DNA of 64,000 nt from NCBI RefSeq assembly GCF_029850875.1, contig NZ_JAOVAM010000006.1:62001-126000 (forward strand). The letters are read 5' to 3'. Positions 37,415-45,370 of this stretch are shown here, one piece after another (within the stretch, counting starts at the first letter, position 1; every line of letters starts with the position of its first letter). This DNA comes from Rothia similimucilaginosa. Lineage in GTDB: Bacteria; Actinomycetota; Actinomycetes; Actinomycetales; Micrococcaceae. The notes beneath the pieces are model-generated. The model saw nothing but the letters and a program-made list of their open reading frames with translations. It was not told where the DNA came from and searched no databases. The translations under genes and the position numbers were made by a program.

Positions 37415-38641
37415 GTGAAAATTACACCTATTGCAGAAGAACAAGTAGCCGAGGAGGAGCGCGGCTACCGGGTGCCTTTTGCTATGGAAGTTGCCGGTGC
37501 TTGGGCGTGGCGCATCATTATGATTGCCGGTGCCGGTTGGGTCCTTTGGAAAAGCCTGGGACACGTCTCCCTGCTGGTTATTTCTCTTCTGGTGGCTCTG
37601 CTGTTGGCGGCTCTGCTGAGCCCCGCCGTGATGCTTCTGCGTAAGAAGGGTGTTCGTGCCGGTGGCGCGGCGGCTATTGCCGAAATCGGTATGATTCTGG
37701 TGCTCGCCGGTATTATTTCGCTGACCGGTCAGCAGATTCTACGCGGTTTTGTGTCCATGGCGGATAATGCAATGCAGGGCTACCAGCGGCTGATTGGTTG
37801 GCTGAAGAACCTCGGCTACGAGTTCGGTGCAGACCAGCTGAACCAGCTGTTGAATCAGGCAGAAAATGCCGTCAGCAATAATCCCAGTTCTGTGTTGCAC
37901 GGTGTATCCCAGGTGGGCTCGACCGCCGCTGAGGTTGCGACCGGTACCCTGCTGACCCTGTTTACCCTGGTCTTCTTCCTGATGGAGGGCGAGCGTATCT
38001 GGCTGTTCGTGACCCGCCTCTTCCCGAAGGATGCGCGTGCCGCTGTCAACGGTGCGGGTCGTGCGGGTTGGAAGTCCCTGGGTGCCTACGTGCGCGTTCA
38101 GATTCTGGTGGCGGCTATCGACGCTATCGGCATCGGTGTTGGTGCCGCAATCCTGGGTGTTCCGCTGGCTATCCCGCTGGGTGTACTGGTCTTCCTCGGC
38201 TCCTTCGTTCCGGTGATTGGTGCTCTCATTTCCGGTGCTGTGGCTGTGCTGCTGGCGCTGGTTGCTCTGGGCCCGGTGCAGGCGCTGATTATGCTCGGTA
38301 TTGTTCTGCTGGTTCAGCAGCTCGAATCCCACATTCTGCAGCCGCTCATTATGGGTAAGGCTGTCTCCTTGCACCCGCTGGCGGTTATTTTCTCGGTGGC
38401 TGGTGGCTCCATTATTTTTGGTGCGGTGGGTGCTCTGTTCGCTGTGCCGACTCTGTCTGTGGTCAACACGGTGGTGCGTTACCTGGCGAATCGTGACTGG
38501 GAGAAGGAGGCACCTCGTGAGGAGGAGTTCCTCTTCCCGCATGAGCTAGAGCGCCGTAAAAAGGCTGAAGAGTCTGAAAAGGAGATAGAAGCTAAAGAGT
38601 CTGAAAGCTCTGAAGAATCTAAGGAATCTGAGAAGGCTTAG
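37415..38641 (+). CDS. AI-2E family transporter
   Basis: A 408-residue membrane protein with about eight helices of the AI-2E/PerM family (VSLLVISLLVALLLAALLSP, the long periplasmic helix region, GVPLAIPLGVLVFLGSFVPVIGALISG and LESHILQPLIMGKAVSLHPLAVI). Homologues export small molecules or act as Na/H antiporters; the name does not prove autoinducer export. The last 45 residues are highly charged Glu/Ser/Lys repeats. The GTG start has TTGGAG 6 nt upstream. Confidence 0.92.
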   Translation: MKITPIAEEQVAEEERGYRVPFAMEVAGAWAWRIIMIAGAGWVLWKSLGHVSLLVISLLVALLLAALLSPAVMLLRKKGVRAGGAAAIAEIGMILVLAGIISLTGQQILRGFVSMADNAMQGYQRLIGWLKNLGYEFGADQLNQLLNQAENAVSNNPSSVLHGVSQVGSTAAEVATGTLLTLFTLVFFLMEGERIWLFVTRLFPKDARAAVNGAGRAGWKSLGAYVRVQILVAAIDAIGIGVGAAILGVPLAIPLGVLVFLGSFVPVIGALISGAVAVLLALVALGPVQALIMLGIVLLVQQLESHILQPLIMGKAVSLHPLAVIFSVAGGSIIFGAVGALFAVPTLSVVNTVVRYLANRDWEKEAPREEEFLFPHELERRKKAEESEKEIEAKESESSEESKESEKA

Positions 38642-38696
38642 AACTCAGTTCATTGTGACTAACCGCGGGCTAGATGCTCGCACATAACCTAGAACG

Positions 38697-38740
38697 GGGG
38701 TCGTTCTTGCACTATCTGCTGAGAGTGCGGGGACGGCCCC
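38697..38740 (+). terminator. Hairpin after the AI-2E gene
   Basis: GGGGTCGTTCTTGCACT pairs imperfectly with AGTGCGGGGACGGCCCC around ATCTGCTGAG. A TAGAAT box at 38763-38768 then probably drives ilvA. Confidence 0.6.
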
Positions 38741-38852
38741 TGATTTATGCCGGTTCATCCTCTAGAATGGAATGTGCACTGTGCCACCGCGCACCTTTAA
38801 ACGTATGGGGCTAGGTGCCGCCCAGAATACGTACCCCCAGAATGGAAACCTC

Positions 38853-40106
38853 GTGAGCGTAGATCTCGACTCCCTGCCCGTGACCATCACCGACATTGAA
38901 CGTGCCGCAGAGCTACTCGAAGGCGTTATTGAACGCACCCCTGTCGCTCATTCGCGTGCGCTGAGCCAGCGGCTCGGTTCCGAGGTTTTCTTCAAGTGCG
39001 AGAACCTGCAGCGTGCCGGTTCCTTCAAGGTGCGCGGTGCGTACGTGCGTATGGCGAAGCTTTCCGAGGAGGAGAAGAAACGCGGCGTCGTGGCGGCGAG
39101 CGCGGGTAACCACGCTCAGGGTGTGGCTCTGGCGGCTGATCGTTTGGGCATTAAGGCTCGTATTTACATGCCGCTGGGTGCGGCACTGCCGAAGATTACC
39201 GCGACCCGTGATCACGGCGCTGAGGTTGAGCTGCACGGTGTGACTGTGGACGAGGCTCTGGCGGAGGCGAAGCGCTACGCCGAAGAGACCGGCGCGGTGT
39301 TTGTGCACCCCTTCGACAATGAAGACATTATTGCCGGTCAGGGCACTATCGGTCTGGAAATCCTGGAGCAGGTTCCGGACGTTGACACCGTGATTGTGGG
39401 TGTTGGCGGCGGCGGTCTGCTCGCTGGTCTGTCCGCTGCTATCCGCGCGAAGGAGCAGAAGCTCGGTAAGAAGATTAATATTATTGGTGTTCAGGCAGAG
39501 CACGCGGCGGCGTACCCGCTGTCGCTCGCCGCGGATGCTCTGGTGCCGCTGAAGAAGGTTTCCACCATTGCGGATGGTATTGCGGTGGGTCGCCCCGGCC
39601 AGATGCCCTTCTCCATCATCAAGGAGCTGGTGAACGATGTGGCGACTGTGAGCGAAGATGATATCGCTCGGGCTTTGATCTTCCTGATGGAACGTAACAA
39701 GCTTGTGGTGGAGCCTGCTGGTTCGGTACCCGTGGCGGCGCTGATGAACGGCAAGTTGAAGGAAGAGTACGGCGACCTGGGTACGGTCGTGTGTGTGCTC
39801 TCCGGCGGCAATATTGATCCGATGCTGATGCTGAAGGTGATTCAGCGTGGTCTGTCTGCGGCTGGCCGCTATATGACTGTGAAGATGATGCTGTCTGATC
39901 GTCCGGGTGAGCTGGCGACCATTTCCCGCATTATTTCTGAGAACGACGCGAACGTGACCGGTGTGGATCATACCCGTGTGGGTGGTTCGCTGTCCATGGG
40001 CGATGTGTCGATTACCATCGACATGGAAACCAAGGGTGTGGAGCATTGCCGCCAGGTGATTTCTGCCCTGGAGGATGAGGGTTTCAAGCCCATCATCGTC
40101 TACTAA
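38853..40106 (+). CDS. ilvA: Threonine ammonia-lyase with ACT domain
   Basis: Deaminates threonine to 2-oxobutyrate with PLP. From the GTG at 38853 the protein has 417 residues. SFKVRGAYVRM near residue 58 holds the PLP lysine; ASAGNHAQGVALAA, VGVGGGGLLAGLSAAI for the phosphate and VLSGGNIDP near residue 320 complete the fold II core. The C-terminal 80 residues (VKMMLSDRPGELATISRIIS) are a single ACT domain, as in the shorter catabolic-type or actinobacterial enzymes. The upstream ATG at 38772 is in frame but gives a non-conserved extension. Confidence 0.94.
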   Translation: MSVDLDSLPVTITDIERAAELLEGVIERTPVAHSRALSQRLGSEVFFKCENLQRAGSFKVRGAYVRMAKLSEEEKKRGVVAASAGNHAQGVALAADRLGIKARIYMPLGAALPKITATRDHGAEVELHGVTVDEALAEAKRYAEETGAVFVHPFDNEDIIAGQGTIGLEILEQVPDVDTVIVGVGGGGLLAGLSAAIRAKEQKLGKKINIIGVQAEHAAAYPLSLAADALVPLKKVSTIADGIAVGRPGQMPFSIIKELVNDVATVSEDDIARALIFLMERNKLVVEPAGSVPVAALMNGKLKEEYGDLGTVVCVLSGGNIDPMLMLKVIQRGLSAAGRYMTVKMMLSDRPGELATISRIISENDANVTGVDHTRVGGSLSMGDVSITIDMETKGVEHCRQVISALEDEGFKPIIVY

Positions 40107-40194
40107 GCAGATATATTTATTAGCCGACGAGCTATAGCGTTGCCTCAAATCAGATGATTGGAAGCAACCAGATAGACGCAAGCAAGCAGAAAAA

Positions 40195-40236
40195 CAGTGT
40201 GGGGTCCTGAACTTAAACGGTCAGCACCCCACACTG
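40195..40236. terminator. Bidirectional terminator between ilvA and greA
   Basis: CAGTGTGGGGTCCTGA (40195-40210) pairs with TCAGCACCCCACACTG (40221-40236), one mismatch, with TTTGTTTT after it. Confidence 0.85.
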
Positions 40237-40275
40237 TTTGTTTTAAGTCTAGCGTTGTCTCTTAGCTCTAACTTC

Positions 40276-40773
40276 TCAGCCCAGGTAGGGGGTTGCGGAG
40301 ATAATCTTGGCGCTCAGTTCCTTACCGTTCGGAGCGGTGTAGGTGACTTCGTCACCCTGCTTAGCGCCCATAATTGCTGCGCCGAGGGGGGACTTCTCAG
40401 AGAAGACCTTCAGGTCGCTACCTGCAGGCAGAGTGTCCTCAATTTCGCGGGAGCCGAGTAGGAACTTCAGGGTGCGGCCGGCAACCTCAGCTTCGATAAC
40501 CATGCCGTGTTCTACCACGCCGTCGTCAGCGGGAGTATCGCCGATGTGTGCAGTTTCCAGCAGATGCTTGAGCTGCTTGATGCGTGCCTCGTTCTTAGCC
40601 TGCTCGTCACGTGCAGCGTGGTAGCCGCCGTTCTCGCGGAGGTCACCCTCATCGCGTGCCTGCGCGATGCGGTCAACAATTTCCTGGCGGTACGGGCCGG
40701 AGAGGTGCTCCAGCTCCTCGGTGAGGCGGTCGAAGGCGTCCTGAGTGAGCCATGCACCGGTGTTTTCAGCCAT
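40276..40773 (-). CDS. greA: Transcription elongation factor GreA
   Basis: Rescues backtracked RNA polymerase by stimulating transcript cleavage. From the ATG at 40773 (AAAGGA upstream on the minus strand) it has 165 residues: the N-terminal coiled coil (LTQDAFDRLTEELEHL ... ARDEGDLRENGGYHAARDEQ, with the acidic tip residues) and the C-terminal FKBP-like domain (FLLGSREIEDTL ... SEKSPLGAAIMGAKQGDEVTY). Divergent from mca, as greA and mca lie together in mycobacteria. Confidence 0.96.
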   Translation of the reverse strand: MAENTGAWLTQDAFDRLTEELEHLSGPYRQEIVDRIAQARDEGDLRENGGYHAARDEQAKNEARIKQLKHLLETAHIGDTPADDGVVEHGMVIEAEVAGRTLKFLLGSREIEDTLPAGSDLKVFSEKSPLGAAIMGAKQGDEVTYTAPNGKELSAKIISATPYLG

Positions 40774-41190
40774 GTGTGTCCTTTGCTTATGCGCCGGCTC
40801 TGCCGGTGCGAAACGAATAAACCCGCTACCGTGCGCCATAGAAAAAGGCGGGGAGGCGGTAACGGAATGAATCAACAGACCTATTCTAGAGCACTGGAGG
40901 ATTTTCGGCTGTTACGCCGGTCGTATCTTCCCCTCTGAGCGCATCTTCATCGGTACGCATGCCGGTAGCTGAACGTTCTGCCAGCATCAGCCTGTTTCTT
41001 GCCCGTGAATCTGCTGATAAGGTGGGGTATTTCAGGATGTCACACGGTGTCATTTGCGCTAGTGCACTGGCGCTATCCTTGGGTATCATACGAGAAGCTA
41101 CAGCCGTAAAATTTCTGCCGCGTAGTGCTCGCATTTGCGAGTCACAGACATATTATCCGCATCCTGGCGCATCACATAAAGGAGACCACC
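40774..41190. other. Divergent intergenic region between greA and mca
   Basis: No gene is convincing here. An 82-codon open frame at 40959-41207 overlaps the mca start and has no coding character. TATCCT (41074-41079) and TATCAT (41084-41089) are possible -10 boxes for mca, without clear -35 partners. Confidence 0.4.
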
Positions 41191-42159
41191 GTGAGCGAAG
41201 CCATTGAACAGCTGAAGGCAAACCTGCCGACTCACCCTCCCGTGGACTCCCTCAAACCGCTGGATGAGAACTACACTGGTCTGCGCATCCTCGCGGTGCA
41301 CGCGCACCCGGATGACGAGTCCTCCAAGGGCGCCGGTACTGCTTCGGCGTATATTGCCCGTGGTGCCCGCTTCATGGTGGCGACGATGACCGGCGGCGAG
41401 CGTGGTGACATCCTGAATGAGGAGATTGCTAAGAGCCCGCGTGCGCACCGTGACCTGCCGGGTCTGCGCCGCGCTGAGATGGCGGTTGCCCGCGAGATTA
41501 TGGGTATTGAACACCGTTGGATTGGCTTCTTTGACTCTGGTCTGCCCGAGGGTGACCCCATGCCGCCTCTGCCCTTCGGTAGCTTTGGTACCATGCCCCT
41601 GGACCGTGCCGCTGCGCCGCTTGTGCGTTTAGTGCGTGAGTACCGCCCGCACATCATCATCACCTATGACGAGATTGGCGGCTACCCGCACCCCGACCAC
41701 ATCATGACCCACAAGGTTGCCGTGGAAGCATTCGAGAAGGCGGGCGACCCCGAGGCGTATGTGGGTGAGGGCGAGCCCTGGACCCCGATGAAGCTCTACT
41801 ATGACCGCGCGTTCAACCCCGAACGCACCCTCATCCTGCACGAGCATCTGCTCGATACGCACGGTGAGAGCCTGCTGAGTGGCTGGATTGAGAACATCGC
41901 GTACCATGCAACGTCGGGGGCGCCTCGCCATGAGACTACGACCCGCATTCTGGTTCACGAGCACTTTGAGCAGCGCGATCAGGCGCTGCTGGCGCACGCC
42001 TCGCAGGTGGATCCGAACGGCGTGTTCTTCGCCGTTCCTAGCGAACAACTGAAGGATATCTGGCCTTGGGAGGACTACACGCTGGCTGCCTCACATGCTG
42101 AAGTTCAGCTACCCGAATCTAGCCTGGATGAGGGCCTGAGCGACTACTACGTTATCTAG
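41191..42159 (+). CDS. mca: Mycothiol S-conjugate amidase
   Basis: Cleaves mycothiol conjugates of toxic electrophiles, releasing a mercapturic acid for export. From the GTG at 41191 (AAAGGAG upstream) it has 322 residues. The zinc site is LAVHAHPDDESSKGAGT near residue 35 and GYPHPDHIMTH near residue 160, the MshB/Mca pattern; GEPWTPMKLYY is typical of Mca rather than MshB. It marks the organism as a mycothiol-producing actinobacterium. Confidence 0.95.
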   Translation: MSEAIEQLKANLPTHPPVDSLKPLDENYTGLRILAVHAHPDDESSKGAGTASAYIARGARFMVATMTGGERGDILNEEIAKSPRAHRDLPGLRRAEMAVAREIMGIEHRWIGFFDSGLPEGDPMPPLPFGSFGTMPLDRAAAPLVRLVREYRPHIIITYDEIGGYPHPDHIMTHKVAVEAFEKAGDPEAYVGEGEPWTPMKLYYDRAFNPERTLILHEHLLDTHGESLLSGWIENIAYHATSGAPRHETTTRILVHEHFEQRDQALLAHASQVDPNGVFFAVPSEQLKDIWPWEDYTLAASHAEVQLPESSLDEGLSDYYVI

Positions 42160-42189
42160 CGTGGGACGCATCGCCCCACGTTAGCCAAT

Positions 42190-42231
42190 GATGCCTTTCA
42201 CTCACGATACGAGTCGTGGGTGAAGGGCATC
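42190..42231 (+). terminator. Terminator after mca
   Basis: GATGCCTTTCACTCACGA (42190-42207) pairs with TCGTGGGTGAAGGGCATC (42214-42231) with two G-T wobbles. A smaller GCGTGGG/CCCACGT hairpin precedes it. Confidence 0.75.
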
Positions 42232-42438
42232 AACCATTCTTAGGTACGCGATGTGCGCAACCCCTTCACACACCCCCGCATGCCACCACTAGCCACCACA
42301 AATTTTGAGCCGATTCTCAGCCCAACCGTGATGCCGATTGCCGCGAAGGTACGGCGCGGCGGAGTAGAATAGGAGCTTGGGCTCTTTCGTTATGAGCCTG
42401 CTGAATTATCGCCACGACAGCCGAATGAGGTATGAGCT

Positions 42439-43248
42439 ATGAGCGCCAATGCCCTGCCTGTGATTACTGTGCACGGCCACGCCAGCAACCCCGGCACTGT
42501 CACTGAGCCTACCGTCTATGAGCAGGCTCTGGCGCGCTCGCTGAGCCCCGAATCCCTGCCTGCACATATTGGAGTGCTGGTGGACGGTAACCGCCGCTGG
42601 GCGGCTCAGCGCGGTTTGAGCACCCGTGAGGGCCACGCCGCCGGTGCGGAGCGAATTATTGATTTTCTGGCGTGGTGTACTGAGCTGTCGATTCCGCAGG
42701 TGAGCCTGTACATGCTCTCCACCGAGAACCTGAAGCGTCCTGAGAAGGAGCTGACCGGTCTGGTCGCGGTGATTGATGCCTTCCTGGTGCGTCTGGTGGA
42801 CTCCGCCTGCGGTCCGGTGCGCGCCATCGGCAATATTGACCTGATTCCTCGTCAACTGCACGAGCGCTTAGATTGGGCGATTGAGCAGACGGCGCACCTG
42901 CCCGGTGTTCGTGTGAACATTGCGGTCGGCTACGGCGGTCGCCAGGAGATTGTGGACGCGGTCCGTTCGGTTCTGCGTGAGGCCGCCGCCGAGGGTGCAT
43001 CCTTGGAATTGCTTGCTGAACAGCTGAGCGTAGAGGATATTTCTTCGCATCTGTACACCGCCGATATGCCCGACCCGGACCTGCTGATTCGCACTTCGGG
43101 CGAGCAACGCCTGTCCGGTTTCATGACCTGGCAGAGCGCGTATTCTGAGTTTTATTTCTGCCCCGCTTTATGGCCGGATTTTACTCGCGTTGATTTTCTG
43201 CGTGCCTTGCGGGATTACGCGAACCGTTCCCGCCGCTTCGGTTCCTAG
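42439..43248 (+). CDS. uppS: Z-isoprenyl diphosphate synthase (undecaprenyl/short-chain type)
   Basis: cis-Prenyltransferase of 269 residues that builds polyprenyl carriers for cell wall and glycan synthesis. Motifs: HIGVLVDGNRRWAAQRG near residue 43 with the catalytic Asp, REGHAAGAERI, VSLYMLSTENLKRP, NIAVGYGGRQEI and DLLIRTSGEQRLSGFMTWQSAYSEFYF. The position next to mca and greA matches the mycobacterial Z-farnesyl synthase Rv1086, so the product may be short-chain; the sequence alone does not settle chain length. Confidence 0.92.
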   Translation: MSANALPVITVHGHASNPGTVTEPTVYEQALARSLSPESLPAHIGVLVDGNRRWAAQRGLSTREGHAAGAERIIDFLAWCTELSIPQVSLYMLSTENLKRPEKELTGLVAVIDAFLVRLVDSACGPVRAIGNIDLIPRQLHERLDWAIEQTAHLPGVRVNIAVGYGGRQEIVDAVRSVLREAAAEGASLELLAEQLSVEDISSHLYTADMPDPDLLIRTSGEQRLSGFMTWQSAYSEFYFCPALWPDFTRVDFLRALRDYANRSRRFGS

Positions 43249-43352
43249 AACTTAGATGCTCTAGCGCCTATGCGCTCTAGCACCGCTGGCTCGTATTTCT
43301 TGGCTAGCAGGTTTCGGTAGTACCGCCTCCAGCAATACAGAATGGACGTTCT

Positions 43353-43880
43353 ATGCCCGCTGAGCTTTCCCGCCTCTATAACGCAGGCGGCGCTTCCGTT
43401 ATTGCCGCTCTGGTGCTCGGCAGCTACCTGCTGTATTTTTTGTGGTGCGCCCTGCGGCTGTGGCGTATTGACGTGCGGGAACACCGTCTGCCCCACCGCA
43501 TCCTGATCCCTCTGGCTATTGCCACCTATACGGCGTTGCCTGTGTCTTTGCTTTTTGCCGGTCGCCCCGCCGATATTTGGCGCGTGATGGGTGCCGGTCT
43601 GGCGCTGTGGTTCTGCTACGGGCTTCTGCGTATTCTGTCTTTCGGCGCGCTGGGCCGCGGGGATGTGAAACTTGCCGGCATTCTGGGCGGCGCGCTCGGG
43701 TACCTGTCCTGGGCAAATCTGGGCTGGGCGTCGCTGGTGACGTTCCTTGCCGGTGGTCTGGTGTCTTTGGCTCTGGTGCTGTTCACGAAGGCGCGCGGTA
43801 GCACCCGTATTGCCTTCGGTCCGTTTATGCTTCTGGGCGCGCTGGTGGCGTTGGCGGCTCCGGCGTATTCTCTGTGGTAG
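43353..43880 (+). CDS. Prepilin peptidase (A24 family)
   Basis: A small 175-residue membrane protease. It has the two catalytic Asp: IDVREHRLPHRIL near residue 34 and FGALGRGDVKLAGILGG near residue 100 (GxGD-K), with six hydrophobic segments. Such a short form without the methylase domain is usual for Tad/Flp or competence pilins in actinobacteria. No pilin or pilus genes are in the window, so its substrate is encoded elsewhere. The ATG has only a weak TGGA upstream. Confidence 0.9.
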   Translation: MPAELSRLYNAGGASVIAALVLGSYLLYFLWCALRLWRIDVREHRLPHRILIPLAIATYTALPVSLLFAGRPADIWRVMGAGLALWFCYGLLRILSFGALGRGDVKLAGILGGALGYLSWANLGWASLVTFLAGGLVSLALVLFTKARGSTRIAFGPFMLLGALVALAAPAYSLW

Positions 43881-44006
43881 ATTCCGAAGTAGGGTGACCG
43901 TCCGGCTAAGTGGCGGGCTTGTTCTGTGTGCGGCTCGCCGCTGTTTGCTCTGCTCTCTAGCACCTATTTCCGGTAGATTTGCCGGGGCTTTTGAAAGGTT
44001 AATGTT

Positions 44007-44513
44007 ATGCCTACTCCTCCCTATATCCGTAAGCTGCGTGAGCAGATTGGACCGGATTACCTGTGGCTCTCCGGTGCGACGGCTGTGGTGTACCGTGAGC
44101 AGGATTCTAAGGTGCTGCTGGTGCGCCGTAGCGATAACGGGGCGTGGACCCCGATCACGGGTATTGTAGACCCGGGGGAGAGCCCCGCACTGACCTGCCT
44201 GCGTGAGGCGCAGGAGGAAGCGAACGTGCAGATTGAGGTGTTGGAGTTGGCGCAGGTGAAGGCTGACCCGCCGATGCAGTTCGGTAATGGTGACCGCTGC
44301 CAGTTCTTGGACCATACGTTCTTGTGCCGCTGGGTTTCTGGTGAGGCGAAGGTGAACGACGAGGAATCTTCGCAGGTGCGTTGGGTGGATGTGTCTGACC
44401 CGGCGGAGCGTGCGTTGCTTTCTGAGCGGATGCTGGACCGTATTGATGCGGCGCTGAACTATGACGGCCACTGCCGTTTTGGGTTGGAATCGGTGCCGCC
44501 GGAAGAACTCTAA
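44007..44513 (+). CDS. Nudix hydrolase
   Basis: A 168-residue pyrophosphohydrolase. The Nudix box reads GIVDPGESPALTCLREAQEEANV near residues 52-74: the catalytic REAQEE is intact but Asn replaces the usual Gly near its end. NGAWTPITGIVDPGE precedes it and FLDHTFLCRWVSGEAKVNDEES follows, as in NADH- or ADP-ribose-type members; the substrate is not clear. AAAGG precedes the ATG. A terminator that is duplicated on the far side of the island lies directly after it. Confidence 0.9.
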   Translation: MPTPPYIRKLREQIGPDYLWLSGATAVVYREQDSKVLLVRRSDNGAWTPITGIVDPGESPALTCLREAQEEANVQIEVLELAQVKADPPMQFGNGDRCQFLDHTFLCRWVSGEAKVNDEESSQVRWVDVSDPAERALLSERMLDRIDAALNYDGHCRFGLESVPPEEL

Positions 44514-44560
44514 ACCGGCTGCTGGGACTGAGCAAAAGCCGCCGGATGAGGCGTGTAGAT

Positions 44561-44604
44561 ACAGAGGGAGGGGCGACCCGCCGTCATGGCGAGTCGCCCC
44601 TCCC
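44561..44604 (+). repeat. Left copy of the island-flanking terminator repeat
   Basis: This 44-nt stretch matches 48258-48301 with one mismatch, and the last 38 nt (44567-44604) are identical. It forms GGGAGGGGCGAC-CGCC, loop GTCAT, GGCG-GTCGCCCCTCCC, followed by AGCATTTTT, so it is also the terminator of the Nudix gene. Confidence 0.95.
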
Positions 44605-44612
44605 AGCATTTT
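44566..44612 (+). terminator. Terminator after the Nudix gene
   Basis: A 12-bp stem (44566-44577 with 44593-44604), extended by an inner CGCC/GGCG, then a TTTTT tract. Confidence 0.9.
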
Positions 44613-44777
44613 TACAACAGTTTGTTACATGTTATTGGGTGGTTCTTCCTGCTTTTCTGTGGGAGTGAGGGGCTGGAGGCCTAAAATTTGCCGTGGCTTT
44701 ATTTTGTTTTTGTCTTTTTTACTTTAAGTTGTGCCTGTGTGTCGAGTTATGAGTGGTACACATGAGATGCTTTATAT

Positions 44778-45323
44778 ATGACACAGGTTACATCGGGAGT
44801 GGTGACCCCATATCAGTCACCCGAGAAAATTCGTTCACGTGATGTTCAGATGACTGCAGTTGCTTTCCTTGAGACTCGAACAATTCTTGTCTCTGGAACT
44901 CTGGAAACCAGTGACCGGGCGGTCATGGTTACCTATGATTTGCCTTCAGAAGGTGAGTGGACCTTCATTAAGGTGGAGACAAACCTGTCTAATCAATCAT
45001 GGAGCAGCTGGATTATGAGCGTGGACGATGATGGTGAATTTGTGGAGGATGCTGCTCGCCCAGCTATCTCGCAACAGTTCTCACAGGTCGTCTATAGCGC
45101 TGATCATCGGAGGCTAGGATTCTTTGATGGAGAGGTTCGACCGGGAGAGGCAGTCCTGAAGCAGTTTACCGTTCGAGCTCCGTCGCGTCGGTTTTACATG
45201 AGCCACGGACGCAGGCATCGCCCTCAGGGAACTCCTGTTGATGAGATTTTCTCTGAAATTCTAGAGGGGTACACTCTGGATTCTTCTTACGAAATTTTTG
45301 TTCCAGTTGAAATTCGCTATTAG
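44778..45323 (+). CDS. Orphan 181-residue protein, first gene of the island
   Basis: A soluble protein with no signal peptide or membrane helix. It is rich in beta-prone and acidic stretches (VAFLETRTILVSGTLETSD, EGEWTFIKVETNLSNQSWSS) and ends in a basic loop (RRFYMSHGRRHRPQG) and EIFVPVEIRY. I recognise no family. The ATG has only a weak GAGATG upstream. Base use is intermediate between the host and the A+T-rich genes that follow. A perfect hairpin separates it from the flavoprotein gene, so it may be its own unit or the first gene of an attenuated operon. Confidence 0.7.
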   Translation: MTQVTSGVVTPYQSPEKIRSRDVQMTAVAFLETRTILVSGTLETSDRAVMVTYDLPSEGEWTFIKVETNLSNQSWSSWIMSVDDDGEFVEDAARPAISQQFSQVVYSADHRRLGFFDGEVRPGEAVLKQFTVRAPSRRFYMSHGRRHRPQGTPVDEIFSEILEGYTLDSSYEIFVPVEIRY

Positions 45324-45324
45324 T

Positions 45325-45359
45325 AAAATGCCTACCTATTTGTAATAGGTAGGCATTTT
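45325..45359 (+). terminator. Perfect 16-bp hairpin abutting the next Shine-Dalgarno
   Basis: AAAATGCCTACCTATT (45325-45340), loop TGT, AATAGGTAGGCATTTT (45344-45359), then A and GGAGGT (45361-45366), the ribosome site of the next gene. It can terminate the upstream gene or act as an attenuator. Confidence 0.8.
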
Positions 45360-45370
45360 AGGAGGTAAGT

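Noticed and set aside
38913-40181. 422-codon open frame antisense to ilvA
   Set aside because: A shadow of ilvA; low-complexity His/Arg/Gln content and no start signal.
40959-41207. 82-codon frame upstream of mca
   Set aside because: It overlaps the mca start, lacks a Shine-Dalgarno and shows no coding bias or domain.
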